Shown piece after piece: positions 1 through 13,260 of a stretch of DNA of 64,000 nt. Under the pieces are notes generated by a model. It did no database searches, was not told the origin of the DNA, and saw only the letters and a program-made list of their open reading frames with translations. The translations under genes and the position numbers were made by a program. Source of the DNA: Parelaphostrongylus tenuis (taxonomy: Eukaryota; Nematoda; Chromadorea; Rhabditida; Metastrongylidae). The stretch's first letter is position 1. Each line of letters begins with the position of its first letter. Where the stretch lies: positions 1-64,000 of the forward strand of contig JAHQIW010000620.1 in NCBI GenBank assembly GCA_019055375.1, written 5' to 3'.

Positions 1-1577
1 CAGATTATTTTCAACACATAAAAAGACTTCTATCACGTAGGCAGAAAACTGCCTTGGTTAGATAAATGACAGTCCATTTTTTTCGCTGTTTGAAACATCA
101 GCTCACTGAAGCAATCACTAAACAAAAACAACTTTGCAACGATACACCAAAAACTGCCACCGATTAATGAATGTAAAGCGACCACTGCGTGGATCGTTTT
201 GATGTAGGCAGATTAAATTGAATGCTTAGTGGAAAAAAACGCTAGTGGAAAGTGATTATGCTCATTATTTAGTAGTTTGTCTTTGGTTGAAAATCCATGA
301 ATCGGAGCGAAGATCACCTTTGATATAACAAAACGTCGTTTGGAAATGCGTCTGAAGTTAAACTATAACTCGTGAGTTGGTGAATAAATCAAGGTCATTG
401 GTGAATCAGTCAAAGGTTTAATTCAAACAAGATCTGAATGTGTTTTTGATAAGAATGGCATTTCCTTTCTTGACGATGTGCGCACTCTATTGAAACTAGC
501 TGCAAGCTTTACAAAAAATTGGGGTCGTAAAAACAGTTCTTCTAGTTGTGCACGTATGCACTGTTTTAAGAAATTCTACAAACGACATGTGTTTGCAACA
601 TTTGTCCAACTGACCTTGTCAAATGCAAATCCCACTCAATGAGAAGGCAGCGAAAGGACATTGGCATGAAAAAGCTCCATTTGAAAGTGTTTTTGTCTGT
701 CAAACAATCTAATTGAGATACTACTTGCTCTTATTGCCATGTGCTCCATAAATTTTCGTTCGTTGACTATTATTGTGATAATGACTACTTTTCATAGACA
801 GAAAAAAAATTATTATTGCTAAGTATAACAAAGACTAATATTTTCGCGTGATTTTGTAAAATTAAAATACGGAATCCAAATGAATATCACAAAGTACAGG
901 TGGTCAGAGCACTTTAGAAGAGGAAATCGTATTGATTGGTAAAAATGAAAAACAGATGAATAAATGATCAATTCTTGATTCGTATTCTACGTTTTCTGCA
1001 CGTTCTTATCAGAACACATTCAAATCCTGTTTGAGTTGAAGGACAGCTTACAGAGAGAAAATGGGCACCCATAAGTTATCGTGCATCATAATGCGGCCTG
1101 ATCGTGCAAAGACGAAGTCCTTCGAAAAATAGAATATATTTTCCTCTGATGTAATCGTATATTCAATCCAATAAGTACTTGTTAATGCTATCTTTCAAAT
1201 AAGTGGTCATATTTAGAATAATTATATCATCTCCATTTTAAATTCACTTTTTCCATATCATTTATTCGAGTCGTATCGTTCCAGCATCAACCAAAAGTTT
1301 CTTATGCACGTCATCACGGAAATAATTGGAAACGATCTGAAATACTTATGAAATCACCACACTGATGAATTTGTCAAAATGAGCCTGTGATGTGTCGACG
1401 ATTCGTTGCAAAATATTCGATAGCACGCGGATGCTCGAAACGGATCTAGTGCAAAATTGGATTTTTGTAATAACCCATTGAGCCGATACAGGAAACAATA
1501 AGTACAATACGCACAAAAGGTATCAAAAATCGCGTTGACTCGCATAAAAGTGATCGAAGTGGATGGAAAATCATGCG
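1..1577. other. Upstream region, nothing recognised
   Basis: AT-rich sequence with no exon chain, RNA gene or repeat that I can support on either strand. It lies directly upstream of the CAP gene and so should contain its promoter, but no specific element could be picked out by eye. Confidence 0.4.
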
Positions 1578-4500
1578 ATGAGTATGAACACTTTCGGCTC
1601 TCTTTTCATTCTTTCTGCGGTACGTTTAGGCGTTTCTAACACATTTGTAATAATCTAGGCTCGAAATAAAGGTATACGCTGTGGTAACGCTGCTGTTTTT
1701 CAAGTTTATACCAGTATATTTCGGCCAATAACAGAAACCGCCATCAAATATAATGTAGACGAGAATCTGTCAAAGCTACATGCTACTTTTTTGGATCCCA
1801 AACACACACTGCCCTTATTTTACGACATGTTACGAACGCAAGCTGGATTTCGCACGATGGTGTTCTTCAAGCACTACTGGCTTTTATTGAGCCGTAATCG
1901 CTTGGGAGAAATTAGAAAATTAAGTATGATGTCGTCCAAATTTCTACCGAAAATAAATCCATATCGGAAAATTATATCATAGGAAATATATATCGTTCAA
2001 AATCTTCTTAATATGTTTATACCTTAGCTCGTCAAACAGTGAAAAGTGCCACCTTTCGTTAAAGAAGCAATTCCTTTACTAATATACTAAAGACGACGGC
2101 CATGTTCATAAACAAGACGTAGAAGAATTTTACTGAATTGTTTCAGGTTTTGCAAACCAGCTTTAGCATCCGGAAAAGACTAGGATTGCCATCTCGACCC
2201 AAGCAACCATGGGGTTGAATTCTTTTTCTTTTATTATTTAATTTTCAACTGTAAGCCTCATGTGACTATATCCATTTTGAGTTGATCTTTTTTATAGATA
2301 ATGTACCGGAATGTACGGGAACATATATGAGAGAGGACGACAGACAAGATGTTACAAAATATCACGCCCTTCTGAGGTCTAATTTAATGAAAAGTTTTTT
2401 GAATTGGGAATGTTTTACCGTCTAACGATGTCTGGTCATATAGTGTAGCATCTCCAGCATATTAATAAGCCTCTAAGCGAAGGTTCATTTTTAGAGTAGA
2501 ACTTGCGGGAGGAACCTATCATAATTACCCAAATGCAAGTGATATGAACTATCTGGTAAGGAAAATTTTCAAAACAAAAGATATTACGCCTTTCCTAGTT
2601 AGAAAATCTGTGTTGCTTTTGTAGAATTATGACTGCGAGTTAGAGAAAGCTTCTTTCGAGTTAGCCAAATTAAATTGTGACCACACAAGGCAATTTGATT
2701 TTACTTATATCGGCAACAGCAATTGCGCTACCCAATCAGGACGTGGTCTAACTCCCACTCGTGCGAGGGTCAACTGGAATGTTGTGAGTTAGACTGAATT
2801 GTGCTTTAGTTTTTAACCATCAAATGAGCATGACTAGGCCGTTGTGTAGAGCTCTAATCCACCATTTTTCAAGGTGATTGTGGACCATCAGAAACTTTAG
2901 GTTGCTTTTTAGTAACCATTTGACACTATTGGCATTTTTGGCACCTTGTTGATGCGTCTTCACAGTGTTTTTTCTTGCATTGCGCTGATTACAGTACTTC
3001 TAATACTCAACTTGTTTTATCGTCTTATTCTTGATATAATAAAAAACAAACTCTGGCTGTGGCGTTCCTTTGGGCGTTGTTCTTGACTGCCGCAGAATAT
3101 TGGGGGTCGGTTCTAGCTCGCGCGCTTCGCGACGAGCATCACGAGCGCGTCCATCTCTTGGACGGCGTCCCTAACTTCAGTAATAATTTATTAACTTAGT
3201 TCTCTGGCTACTGTGTTGCTTAGCTGTTTTTTCAAAGATACCTTTCAATAGAACGTTGCTTTTCAAAATGAAATTATGTTTACATCGATAGCACGCTTTC
3301 ATTATTTTTTTAAGCTGGAACCACAAGGAGCACGTGAACATGTAGAAAGCCTTGCGGTGTCAGAGTCATGCGTATTTGAAAACAGAGAAAATTCCTTAAC
3401 TTAATAGAAAAAGATTGCCCTTAACATGTGAATTAAATTTACATAATCTATCAATCGCGCGCTATCGTCCACAACCAGCATCACATTAGTCGACAAACAA
3501 ATGTGCCGCGTATGTAACAAACTCAGTCTTATTTTTCATGCTAACTGTAGTGAAACGGTTTTTTTTTTCAAAGTAAACACAGCTTAAAGCTGGTCGAAAT
3601 TTTTTCTATCAATGAATACTCCCAAACTGGAGAAAGAATGCTGTATTACGAAAAATACGAGTGAGTGAAACAGAAATGTTATATCTCCGCTACAGCGTTA
3701 TAAAAAGGCTTTTGGAAGAAGCGGTTATGTAGCGCAATAGCCAGATATTAGAGTTTTCAAATAATTACTAAAAGTGCAATGCAAAGTTCTTGATGGGACC
3801 ACCAGTAGAACCACAAAGCTTCGATAGTGTCTACGAATATACTGAAACAAGATCATTGATAAATGAAATGAGGCCACAAAAAGTTCTGCTTATTTCTCCT
3901 CATTGCCTCAAAAACGTTGTGGACTTTACGATCATAGCCTCAAATGTTGAGAAATTTAGCTTGAGCTATTCTGTATCGACACGCTGGTTATGCACTTTTA
4001 GGTGACGGCGGGGTGGTGGAAAAAGGCGCAGCCGTATAAGGATCCCAGTAGCTTGTATATATCCAGTCACGCAGAGGAGGAAATTCCATTCTTGCAGGTT
4101 GGCTGTGATTTAGGTTTTATGAGAGTGTTGAGAACGATCAATAACGAAATTGGCTAGTGCATCATATTTGATTGAGACATACCACATGCTTCAAAAGCTT
4201 ACGCGTAGCGCCTTTGTTCGCTCATATTTACAGTGTTAAACGCACAAGCGATCTCGATGAGAAAGTCATATGACTAAAATTTTGGATGAATCGATATTTG
4301 TTAGCGATATTGTTTGTTGAACAGACACATTCAGATGGCAAATGGACGGTCGACTAAAGTAGGATGTGCATATCGCGTTTGCGTTCCTAATGATATTGAT
4401 ATGAGTGATGAATCTTCCTGGCCGGCGTTTGATGTGTCAGTAGCGTGCACATACGGAGATGCGTGAGTGATTATATAAGCAACACTGTTTACTTAATGTT

Positions 4501-4642
4501 TGATATCCTGATTTCTGCGTTGCTTAGGAACATCGAGATTGGTGTTCCACTCTACACAATTGGCACACCATGCACGACATGCGGAAGTCCAAAAAAAGAT
4601 ACTTGCATCCTCAATGCGCTTTGCAACAATAGTGTTGTATGA
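1578..4642 (+). CDS. CAP (SCP/TAPS) secreted protein, ASP-like
   Basis: Seven exons: 1578-1619, 1659-1768, 2495-2555, 2625-2783, 4002-4097, 4335-4462 and 4528-4642. They join in phase to 711 bases (236 aa plus stop). Exon 1 gives a short hydrophobic leader (MSMNTFGSLFILSA). Exons 3-4 carry the CAP core around MNYL|NYDCELEKA. Exon 5 has the Trp pair in VTAGWWKKAQPY. Exon 6 has STKVGCAYRVC and VSVACTY, which is the CAP1/CAP2 end of the fold. Exon 7 is the cysteine-rich hinge (PLYTIGTPCTTCGSPKKDTC ... LC). The length matches single-domain hookworm ASPs, a family secreted by infective larvae and adults. The usual His-Asn and His-Phe-Thr-Gln cavity motifs are replaced (YN and PFLQ), so metal binding is doubtful. 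Exon 2 is the least certain: it is placed by phase and by ITETAIKYN standing in the helix-1 position. The C-terminal exons are firm. Confidence 0.82.
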
Positions 4643-4742
4643 ATTGCAATATCCATAAAGAATTCTTGCAAGTCACCCGCCGTCAACGAAAGCACGAGCT
4701 CTGCACGAACAAAGTCACCTAAGATAAGCCAACATTTTATGC

Positions 4743-4748
4743 AATAAA
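4743..4748 (+). terminator. Probable poly(A) signal of the CAP gene
   Basis: AATAAA lies 100 bases after the CAP stop codon (4640-4642), a normal spacing for a nematode 3'UTR. This is a positional inference only. Confidence 0.5.
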
Positions 4749-6225
4749 ACAGCGAATATCTATAGATAGAAGAAAAAAAATGACTAAAATTATCTCTCAT
4801 AAAATATCTCTTAACATTAGCGATTTTCAAAGCAATAGAATCACTCATTTTTTTGTGATTGTGGCATCTCAATATTTCACGATCCATAATCGGTCAACAT
4901 TGAATAGGCGGAATTTCGCTAGTGAATCATCTAAAACGATTACTGTTGGATAGAGGTCAGGTTGATGTTGTGTTTAGGACCACGAGCCAATCATCTCTTC
5001 TTCGTTTTACCTATCACAAAGGCGATTTTGACAATTGTGGGTCTTTTCTTCTTGACTTGGTGCCTTCTAGCAGTGCTATAATGTTCAAGTAATTTTCTAA
5101 CGAGATTATGCAATACACTAAAACTGGAGTTTAGTAGAAAGTTGAACCCGCATTCCGTCCATGCCCGGAGAGTGCGTGTAGAACTACATTGCAACAGCCT
5201 TAGCTTTACGGCCACTCCTACTTGGATAGAGAATGTTAGATCTGTCAAAAACTAAACCTCAACGTAGTGGCACTCACCCTCGAAATCTTGCTCACCCCTC
5301 AGCTCGTTCGTTTGTAGGCCTTCTCAAGTAGGTGAATCTTGATACAAATTAGCAATAAATTCCTCTCGCTGTTATGATAATGTTGTCTCATTGTGTTGTT
5401 AAATTAAACTGCCAAGAAGTCTGCGTAGGGCACATATGCTCTGCAAGGTGTGTAGTCAAGATTTTGCCATGACCAGGTCTTACTGCAAGATAGTCGAATT
5501 CGAGCTCAACTAAGATTTGCACATTGTCAACTAGCAGTTAACCGGTACAGCAAAAAAGTGCTGAGTTGCAAGCAAAGCTTGGACCATAAAGTGAATTAAA
5601 ATACGACATCAGCTCAGGTGGTGTTTATGCATTAGCAATCCCGTTGGCTGGCGAATTTTGGCAGTCACCGAATAGGCTGAAACGGCCGAGGAAAACCATA
5701 ATACAGTAGGAAACTTAGTGAGTCTCTCTCCTGGCTCAAGCTAATCGCTTTTTCATAGCTACTTAGATTTTGACCCTTTCGGGGCCAACAGTAGCACGAG
5801 CAGCGCAAATCGCAGCCCGTGGGCGATTTTTGTTATTTGATAGGGTTTTTTCGCCGTTTCGGGATTGAATTTAGAGTTTTCTAAAGTTTTTCAATACTTT
5901 ACTATTTTTCTACACATTATAAGCTTCAGATGCAAATAAAATGGTTACGGCTGAATAGAAGCTCTTTTTAATCACGCAGTGACAGTGACGTTGGCATCCT
6001 CTCAATTGTAATAACTTGTACAAGAAATATAATTATACAAATCTACTAGTTTTGATATACTCCATTATATACGTTACTTGAAAGTTTTTTAGCGTCTGAA
6101 AATTGGGAAACAACGATTAATGCCAAAAAAAGTTGCACAATGCATGTGATGCTAGGTCATCGTTATGAGAAAGTAAAAAAATTCTTCTGCTATCGACTGC
6201 TTTTTTACAGACCCGCTCAAAATGA
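4749..6225. other. Intergenic, nothing recognised
   Basis: I see no exon chain or repeat here. The open frames on both strands lack flanking splice signals or family motifs. Confidence 0.4.
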
Positions 6226-6527
6226 TTTAATCTGATAAGGATATGACATATTTTAAGCCATAGGTCTAGTGCTATATAGGCGCCTATTTCGTCCTATTGG
6301 GACTCATCAGTAGCACTCTGCCGGTCACCACAAAGTCAGGTAAAACCATCATTCTACTTTGGGTGCTTAATTTTACTCGGCGTCGGTTCCTGTAGAGGAT
6401 TATTTCACCTCAAGGGATCGACGGAACCGAGGGAGGGTGCTACTGATGAGTCCCAATAGGACGAAATAGGCGCCTATATAGCACTAGACCTATGGCTCAA
6501 AATATGTCATATCCTTATCAGATTAAA
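6226..6527. mobile_element. Inverted-repeat MITE, nearly perfect arms
   Basis: Two arms of about 90 bases, 6226-6318 and 6437-6527, are reverse complements with about one mismatch over the stretch from TTTAATCTGATAAGG to the TACTGATGAG region. About 115 bases of unrelated sequence lie between them. There is no coding capacity, so this is a non-autonomous DNA element. A diverged copy is at 55591-55910 and an arm fragment at 25882-25930. The near identity of the arms suggests recent insertion or gene conversion. I could not define a target-site duplication with confidence. Confidence 0.8.
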
Positions 6528-7337
6528 AAAATTCTTTTGGTATCATTCCTAATTCGGTGAAGAAAACGTCCCCCGTAGAGTTTTAGTGATTTGATAGCTC
6601 AAATCTCGGCAATTACAAAATTTTTCCTGGCTTTTGAGAAATCTTTTATGGTATCCTTTATCACTTCCCAAGACCGACTATTGAATATCCTTGGCATTGA
6701 ATGAAATAATCCGTGATTTTTTTTGCTTCAGCACACATGAGGTTTTAAACTGTAACATTTCATCCTGTCACAGTGAAAATAAGACTATGTTTTCCACTCG
6801 GTATTTCTTGTCCTCTTGGCTTTGTCTATGAATAGATTTCCATTCATAGATTAGAAACTTCTCTTATAGGTTGCTGTAGAAGCTAAAAGAAGATTACGTT
6901 TTACCTTAGGACTTTTCATCGCACATAATAGTTAAATATGCATGAAAAGCGCACGAGCATATAGAGGCAATAGTATTGTGTCTGAATATATTAGTGAATC
7001 TGTGCGAATAAAATTGCTTGTTCTGATAGCGGTGCGCGTAGCGATTTCATTTGACGCGCGAAGGTCTATAATCTTTGTAATATTTGGAAAAAATTTACCC
7101 GTCTAAGGAAAAATTTTAACTTCAACGTAATTTCAGAAAAGCTACGTTTAATTGTTTAATCGGTCTTAGCTCTTCATTTCCTTTCAAGATAGCAAAAACA
7201 CGCTTGTAACTTCAGAGAAATGGCAAAATATTTTAGGTGCAGAACGCAATCTTTTTCGCTCTTACAGCTCTCTGCAACAATTTGACGGATTAACCTATGA
7301 CTCGATATTGTTATAATTTTTCTATCAGTCGTCAAAC
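6528..7337. other. Intergenic, nothing recognised
   Basis: No gene or repeat that I can support. Confidence 0.35.
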
Positions 7338-7686
7338 ACCACTAAATGACTATGACAACCAAGCACAGACGTCCGCCCTTCATGTAACAACGTCGAAGTA
7401 GAACATAGTCTTCATTTCGTTGCTGATACGACGCGTTCAAGAGATTTTTGTGGGGTAACAAGTCTGGTAATAGAGCAATTCATCAGATGGTCATCTGTCT
7501 ACCACTTAATATCTATGACAATCAGGCACAGACGCCGTCCTTGTAAATAATAAACGTCGAAGCTAGAACATAGTCCTCATTTCGTTGCTAATACGGTGAG
7601 TTAGAAAATCCTTGTGAGTAACAAGTCTGGTAACAGAGCTGTTTAGTAGATGGTCATCCAACTGCCACTAAATATCTATGACAACT
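7338..7686 (+). repeat. Tandem repeat, about 161-base unit, 2.2 copies
   Basis: Units start at about 7338, 7501 and 7662. Each begins with a CCACTAAATATCTATGACAA-like block, and the two full units run through GAACATAGTC, TTTCGTTGCT and TAACAAGTCTGGTAA. The units differ by scattered substitutions and small indels. The third is truncated where the 1.3-kb dispersed repeat begins. Confidence 0.75.
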
Positions 7687-7699
7687 AAGAGATAAGACA

Positions 7700-9012
7700 A
7701 GCGTGGATGTAAAAAATATTGGGGAGGATCTCAAGAGGATTAACATATCCTCTCGGGGCGAGACCTCAAAAAGAGAGTCCCCAGTATACGCTACAAATAA
7801 TTACACAGCTGGATTCAACACCCATGTTACTAACTTTAGCTAAAATCTCTTTCCGAATGCGCCTGCCTCCGGGTGGTAAGAAGCAACGAAATGAATGGTT
7901 TTTCTGAAATCTGCACGACTGTGTGAACGAGTCGAGAGGGCAAGGGCAGTATTGGAAGAGGGAGCCTTTTGCATAGAAAGCTTACATCTCATCGCGTAGA
8001 TGGACTCTCCTCATAACGTGGCCTATCTACGCAACCGTTGCATCCCAATATCGTGAATCATCGTAGTTTCATTGTTATGCTTGAGATGCTTTTTTTGTTC
8101 ATTGATCACCGTGACTATCGACATAGATTTAGCTCTCTAGCGCGGACTTGATTGGAAGAAGAGTGTGTTGATTTGAAGACGGAGTTCGAGCAGAGGCTTC
8201 GGCGCAGTTCAGCAGGCTGTGATAAGAGTGATTTCGGTTTTAACTTTTCCCTGCAAGTGCCAATAGGATTCACTCTCGACACAGTGGATTAGGCTCATTT
8301 TCAGAAGAGGGTTCTCCATTGATTAGAGCTAGTTGCTAGAGAGCATTACGCAGTCATATTCTTATATATAACATTTTTTACAAAATAACGAATATTGTCC
8401 GTACTTATTTCAGACACACTGATATATTAAACTCCAGGTAGTCAAGTATCAAAATTACGGACTGTTGTGGCCAAAATTCTCTTATTATCTAACGAATTTC
8501 TCGTATAAATTCAATGCTTCGCTTATCATCTTGCTCGACCTAAATTCTCACGGATAGCTAAGTATCAATGGGCATCAATGGCATCAGTGAAAACAATAAT
8601 GAAAATCTTGTCCTTATATGCTTAATGTATTCTTTATCCAACGTTTTGTTGTACTGTGACCTATGTAGAGCAGAAACTGTCTAGCATCTGCGGTCTGAAA
8701 TGCTTAGAGGCCAGGCTAAATTTACGCCTAATCCACACTGATCATTAAAAACTTCATTCGTCCCGTTTAGTGAGTGTTCATGTAATAATCGTTTCCATTA
8801 TACTGCTTTCCTTTGTGTGATAGACTTCAGTTGTCAGGCTTTCCAATAACAAAACTTCTTCTATGTATTCAAGACCCAGCAGCAGTTATGCTACGTGTAC
8901 GTATGCTCCTCAGGGCACAATATCTAGTATAGCACAAAAAATATATCACAAAGATACCTGTATTGTCGCGATAGACCAAAATCAATGTTGAGATGGTGTG
9001 TGGACTATTGTC
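7700..9012 (+). repeat. Dispersed repeat R1, copy 1
   Basis: About 1.3 kb that matches, in reverse orientation, 57190-58340. Shared blocks include CAGTATACGCTACA, AGCTGGATTCA and CATGTTACTA near the left end. In the middle is ACAAAATAACGAATATTGTC, and at the right end GATACCTGTAT followed by GTCGCGATAGACCAAAATCA. The 62-codon frame at 7719-7907 and its partner at 58125-58364 are repeat-borne and not conserved over their full length. I cannot assign the element to a class. Confidence 0.75.
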
Positions 9013-9139
9013 TTGCCTTCACCTGATCACAGAATTTGTTGGCCTCATTTCGTGAGAATGTGATTACACTGTACTAAATTCCTTTTATTTTGACTGCCAC
9101 TTGCAGTGGTATGATGTTATAGTATACCCAATATGTGGA

Positions 9140-9186
9140 GTGCTGTGCAAAAAGTTTGCGTCAGCCGGGATTCGAACTATACTGTG
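9140..9186 (-). repeat. Fragment of tRNA-like SINE family 2
   Basis: AGTGCTGTGCAAAAAGTTTGCGTCAGCC followed by GGATTCGAAC is the reverse complement of the 3' part of the elements at 31033-31187 and 61015-61165. Confidence 0.55.
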
Positions 9187-9367
9187 CGGAAATTATCTCA
9201 GTGTTGTTCTTCTCTAGTAATTGACTGATCTTCAAAATAAGTTCTTTTAAGCGTCTTTTTTCATTTATCTATCGCTTCAATATATAGATATAAGTCAAGC
9301 ACTAAACTACAATGTGTTGGTTTCCATACCACCCACAGCTTGCTCAACAACGCGTTTAGACGTGACA

Positions 9368-9675
9368 ATAAAGGCTAAAGTACAAAGCTCTCGACGTTGA
9401 TCAATCCCTGAGGGGTGCGCCATGCATTCGTCTATAGTTTTTAACTTCCTTTGAGGTGATTGAATGCATGTCTGGCTTTTACAATGACTCGCGGTGTCCT
9501 CCCCCTGAACCGAGTCAGTGCTGCTTATCCTCCCAGACAAGTCTGAGACCTGTCTGGTACTAGTTTACCAACCCTGGAGGAATGGATGGCTTGGTGAGCC
9601 ATGAGAGCGAGATTGAACCACTGACTTCGTGTGCGCCGCAGAGCACCTCCTCTAATCACTAGCCACATGAGCTCA
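9368..9675 (-). mobile_element. tRNA-derived SINE (family 1), copy 1
   Basis: Minus-strand copy of the family described at 53776. On + it reads, in order: AGCTCTCGACGTTGATCAA, GCGCCATGCATTCG, a CTTTGAGGTGATTGAATGCA block, AATGACTCGCGG, CCCAGACAAGTCTGAGACC and finally the tRNA-like head. The two frames across it (9307-9540, 9525-9719) are repeat artefacts. Confidence 0.8.
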
Positions 9676-12600
9676 GACGTGGCCATAGGAAATTTTAGAC
9701 GCAGAATCTCAAACTCCAAATTTTAGAGATTCTTGACAATTTGTGAAAAACGAACACTATTAAACTTGAATCTGTGGCAAATTAGAGAGCTAGAAATTCA
9801 TTTGAACACAGTTGGAAGACAGAGATAGTCATCGTGATGTAATTTTAGTCTAGACTTGAGTCCATTACAATATTTCTTCAGATTATGATGTAAATCTATG
9901 CGACGCCTTAGAACAATAGATTAAAAAGTATCAAAATGTAACAGTTTATGCATGTTGCGTATTATGTGGAACTTTCTACTTGAATGCAAGTGCAAGAGAA
10001 CATATAAATGCAACTACGTTTTGATTACTTAGCAGAGGAAGATATTCTTTTCAACCGAAAGTGCTAAAATAGAGAGAAGGAGACTCACCGATTTCACTAA
10101 TAAGAACAAGAGATGGTCTGAAAGCTTTCCTCGATTTTCAAGAAAGCTGAAGGTGAAATAATTCAAATGTTAACAACAAAAAAGTTACGGTGCGAGCCAT
10201 ATCGGTATGATGAAATCTGTTACACGTTCTACGCATAAATCTCAGGAGCGTTAAAGGGATCTCTACAATTCTATCACATTTTTCTGACTCCACAATTCCT
10301 ACCGTTTCTTTTTGATGAGTAGGCACAAAGTTTCTATGATGAGTGGTACCTGTTCTCAGTCATTTTTGAAAAGCTGTAATTAATAACCATATTTCACTAC
10401 AGCTATATCGTATAGTACCTCACTTTCAAATCACACGTGTTATTCTGCACCCTCTTGGAAAAAAGAGTCACTTGAGTTACACTAATTTTAAGAAAGTGAC
10501 GTATGGTATAATTGGATTATTCGACAATTCCTATGAAAAGGAGGAACGTGGTAATAGTGTGTCGCAATTGCATACGGCGTAATAACTTGTTGCCAACTGA
10601 AAAAAAACGTCCACTATTGATACTAATTTTCGAAAATAGTGTCCTAAATGAATTTAGTTTTGTCATATTAATCATAATAAGGACTTTTGCAGTTTAATGA
10701 ATGTTGAAGGTATTTGAAGGTAATATGCTTGGGTGCTGCTCTATTATAGCGCGCCACTTGAAGCCTTCGGTAAAAACGTGTTTTCTGCTTTTGCAAAACG
10801 TTTCTGTGGTTTATCGATAGCTCAAATCAGGTGAATTTCAATGGCGTGTTTAGTTCCTCAGACATCTTATTTTTGGCACCGTACCAGTCAAATTAAAATA
10901 ATGTTTCTTATTCGAAGATCTCTCACTGGGTAAGAGTTTTGCTATAATGAACTTTCAATCTCTAGATAGAGAAACTCTTTCCAATTATAATGGTATATTT
11001 GTTTTTTAAAGACTTCTTCGAACTTTGTAACGACCGAAAGAATATTGAACTTCACACTCAGTGAGCACTTCAAGTTGGCTAGGGGGTGTGTACAGCAGTA
11101 ACAATCCGCTGCATGAATCATATGTGGATTTTTCGCTGAAAATTAGAGACCGCTGAGACGCTTCGGAATTTTTTCTACATGTCCATATGTTTTTTTCAAA
11201 AAAAAAAGATTTGCTGGAAATAATATCTCATGTTTCAGAGGTTGACAAACTCACTATAAAATACAGATCACTGTTATGGAGGTCAGAAAACTTTCCTTCC
11301 TCTTTGTGAACAATGATTCGTCTATCTCCACAATCTTGCCTTCACCCCCAGTCTTTTAACCACGGCGTCGAAGCAGTTGCTTTGCAACAACTTCACGTAA
11401 TTATTTATTGCAGTTTACAACTGCGTCGCTTCTCATGCCAGGATTTTTCTTCCACCATTTGAGCAACTCTGACTCTTCACTCCAATCGTGGAAGAAACGG
11501 AGAGCAGTAACAAAAGGAAGACGACTGTCCCAAACCAATATCCGACTCTAATACTGACCTTGGCGCGACTTCTACGCTTATAACATCGCTAAGCAATTTT
11601 TGAATTCAAGTGAAGCTTCATTGAATGTCCTATCTTGCACAGACGTTTGGATTGTAACACGTCGTGTCTTTGTAGGAGCATTACGGCCTCTTTTTTGGTG
11701 CTTGGGGAAGCAAAAATGCTCATAATCAAGTGAAATCGATGAGAATGAAAAGTCAGTTGAAGGCAGTTGACTTGTAATGGTTAATCAATGTGGGAATTGC
11801 TGAGATGGCTTTTCAGCCAGGGGCCAGTATTGCGAAACCCCATCCACATACATGCAATGCGTGGTGGCCAAGTGCCGTCGCTGCATTACGTGCCCTAACC
11901 TATTACATGTCACTAAGAAGTGCTTTCGAAAAACCAAATACATCAGTGGAATCACCAGAATTCAGACTTTTGAATGGTTTCTTAAAGTCTGAGGGAAATG
12001 CCCTCCCAAAGAAGGATTCGTTAAAACGCCTCAAGTGTGAAAATACTTTTATTTTGGCTGTTACAGCGAACTGAAAGGTTTTTTTAGAAGCTAAGTATAT
12101 CGCCGGAATTGTCTAGTTTGAGCTACTAATTAAGCTAAGACGCAACCTGGAAATATTGAAAAACATCCTTGTATTTGAAGGGACGCGGAAAATAGCGATA
12201 TTTTGAATGTGTGAAACCCACTCTTCTTGTGCGAATTTCAGAGCTCTAAGAAGTTCTTTTCAAGGAATAAACACATTTTCTCAATCAGTAAGATTTACTC
12301 TACCTAATGGTATAAATTTTGTTATAAAAAACTTCTATCAGGCGAGAAATTTTCAACTGTGAAGCAAAATCTGATTTTGACTGGCACGCCTTTGCAATTA
12401 ATGTAAAAAATAAAATATACCTTCAAGATTTACTTGTTTTAGGCTATCAGATAATTATGTAGTCGTCAGATAACAGCAAAGAATACGTTTTTACCGAAGG
12501 CATCAAATGGCGCCGCCATGATAGAACAGTACTGATGCTTGTGATCGAGCAATTGAAAATGTAAGTTAGCTCCAATGGTTGTCAACTTCAAATATAATCT

Positions 12601-13260
12601 GTTGCGGAGTAAAGCATTTTCCAGCAGGCACTATCCGCATACCTATGTTCAATAAGCCATCAACTGATTGTTTGTGTAAAAACAGCTCTGTGGGCAAAAT
12701 AAGCAATCAAATTGAAGATGTCCTCAATAGAGGTCGTGGAGACCCTTTGTATCATGACCTCCAAAGAAGTCGCATCGCCGCGTAAGTGTTAATGGTCCTG
12801 CAGAGTATGTTTGCCCTGAGCAGTTTCATTAAGACGAGCCAAAACTAAGAAATTTATTTTACTCTCAAAACTACACTTATCATATATCATAGAGGCCAAA
12901 ATTTCAATATTATCAACTTTCAATATTAAAATACGTCCTTCGTTGCTATCACAATGCATATCGAGAGAATGGTGAAGGTGAACTCTGAAAATTGTACGAT
13001 CACTGACAGATACACACCAGTCATTTCTTACTCCAGGAAACACTGTAAGCAATTCTAGTCGACAGAGGACTTAGTAAATTGAAATGAACAGTTGGAGGGT
13101 TGAGAATTGCACCGATGACTGACCGACAATGAACCAGTTTTGCATTTTAATAGTAAAAAAAATGAAGAAAAAACTATTATTGAGTAAGCAATATATCGAA
13201 TGTCAAGTCCTAAGTAATAGAATAAATCAGTTGTGATGAAAAGCAAAAACGATAGAGACG
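9676..13260. other. Intergenic, no recognised gene
   Basis: I could not build an exon chain here. The longest frame, 11790-12074 (+, 94 codons), has no family motif that I recognise and I leave it unassigned. Segments at about 10725-10800 and 12485-12555 share an inverted block (CTTCGGTAAAAACGT), which might mark the ends of an old element; this is weak. Confidence 0.35.

Noticed and set aside
9307..9719. 77- and 64-codon minus frames
   Set aside because: They lie inside SINE copy 1 and read tRNA-derived non-coding sequence.
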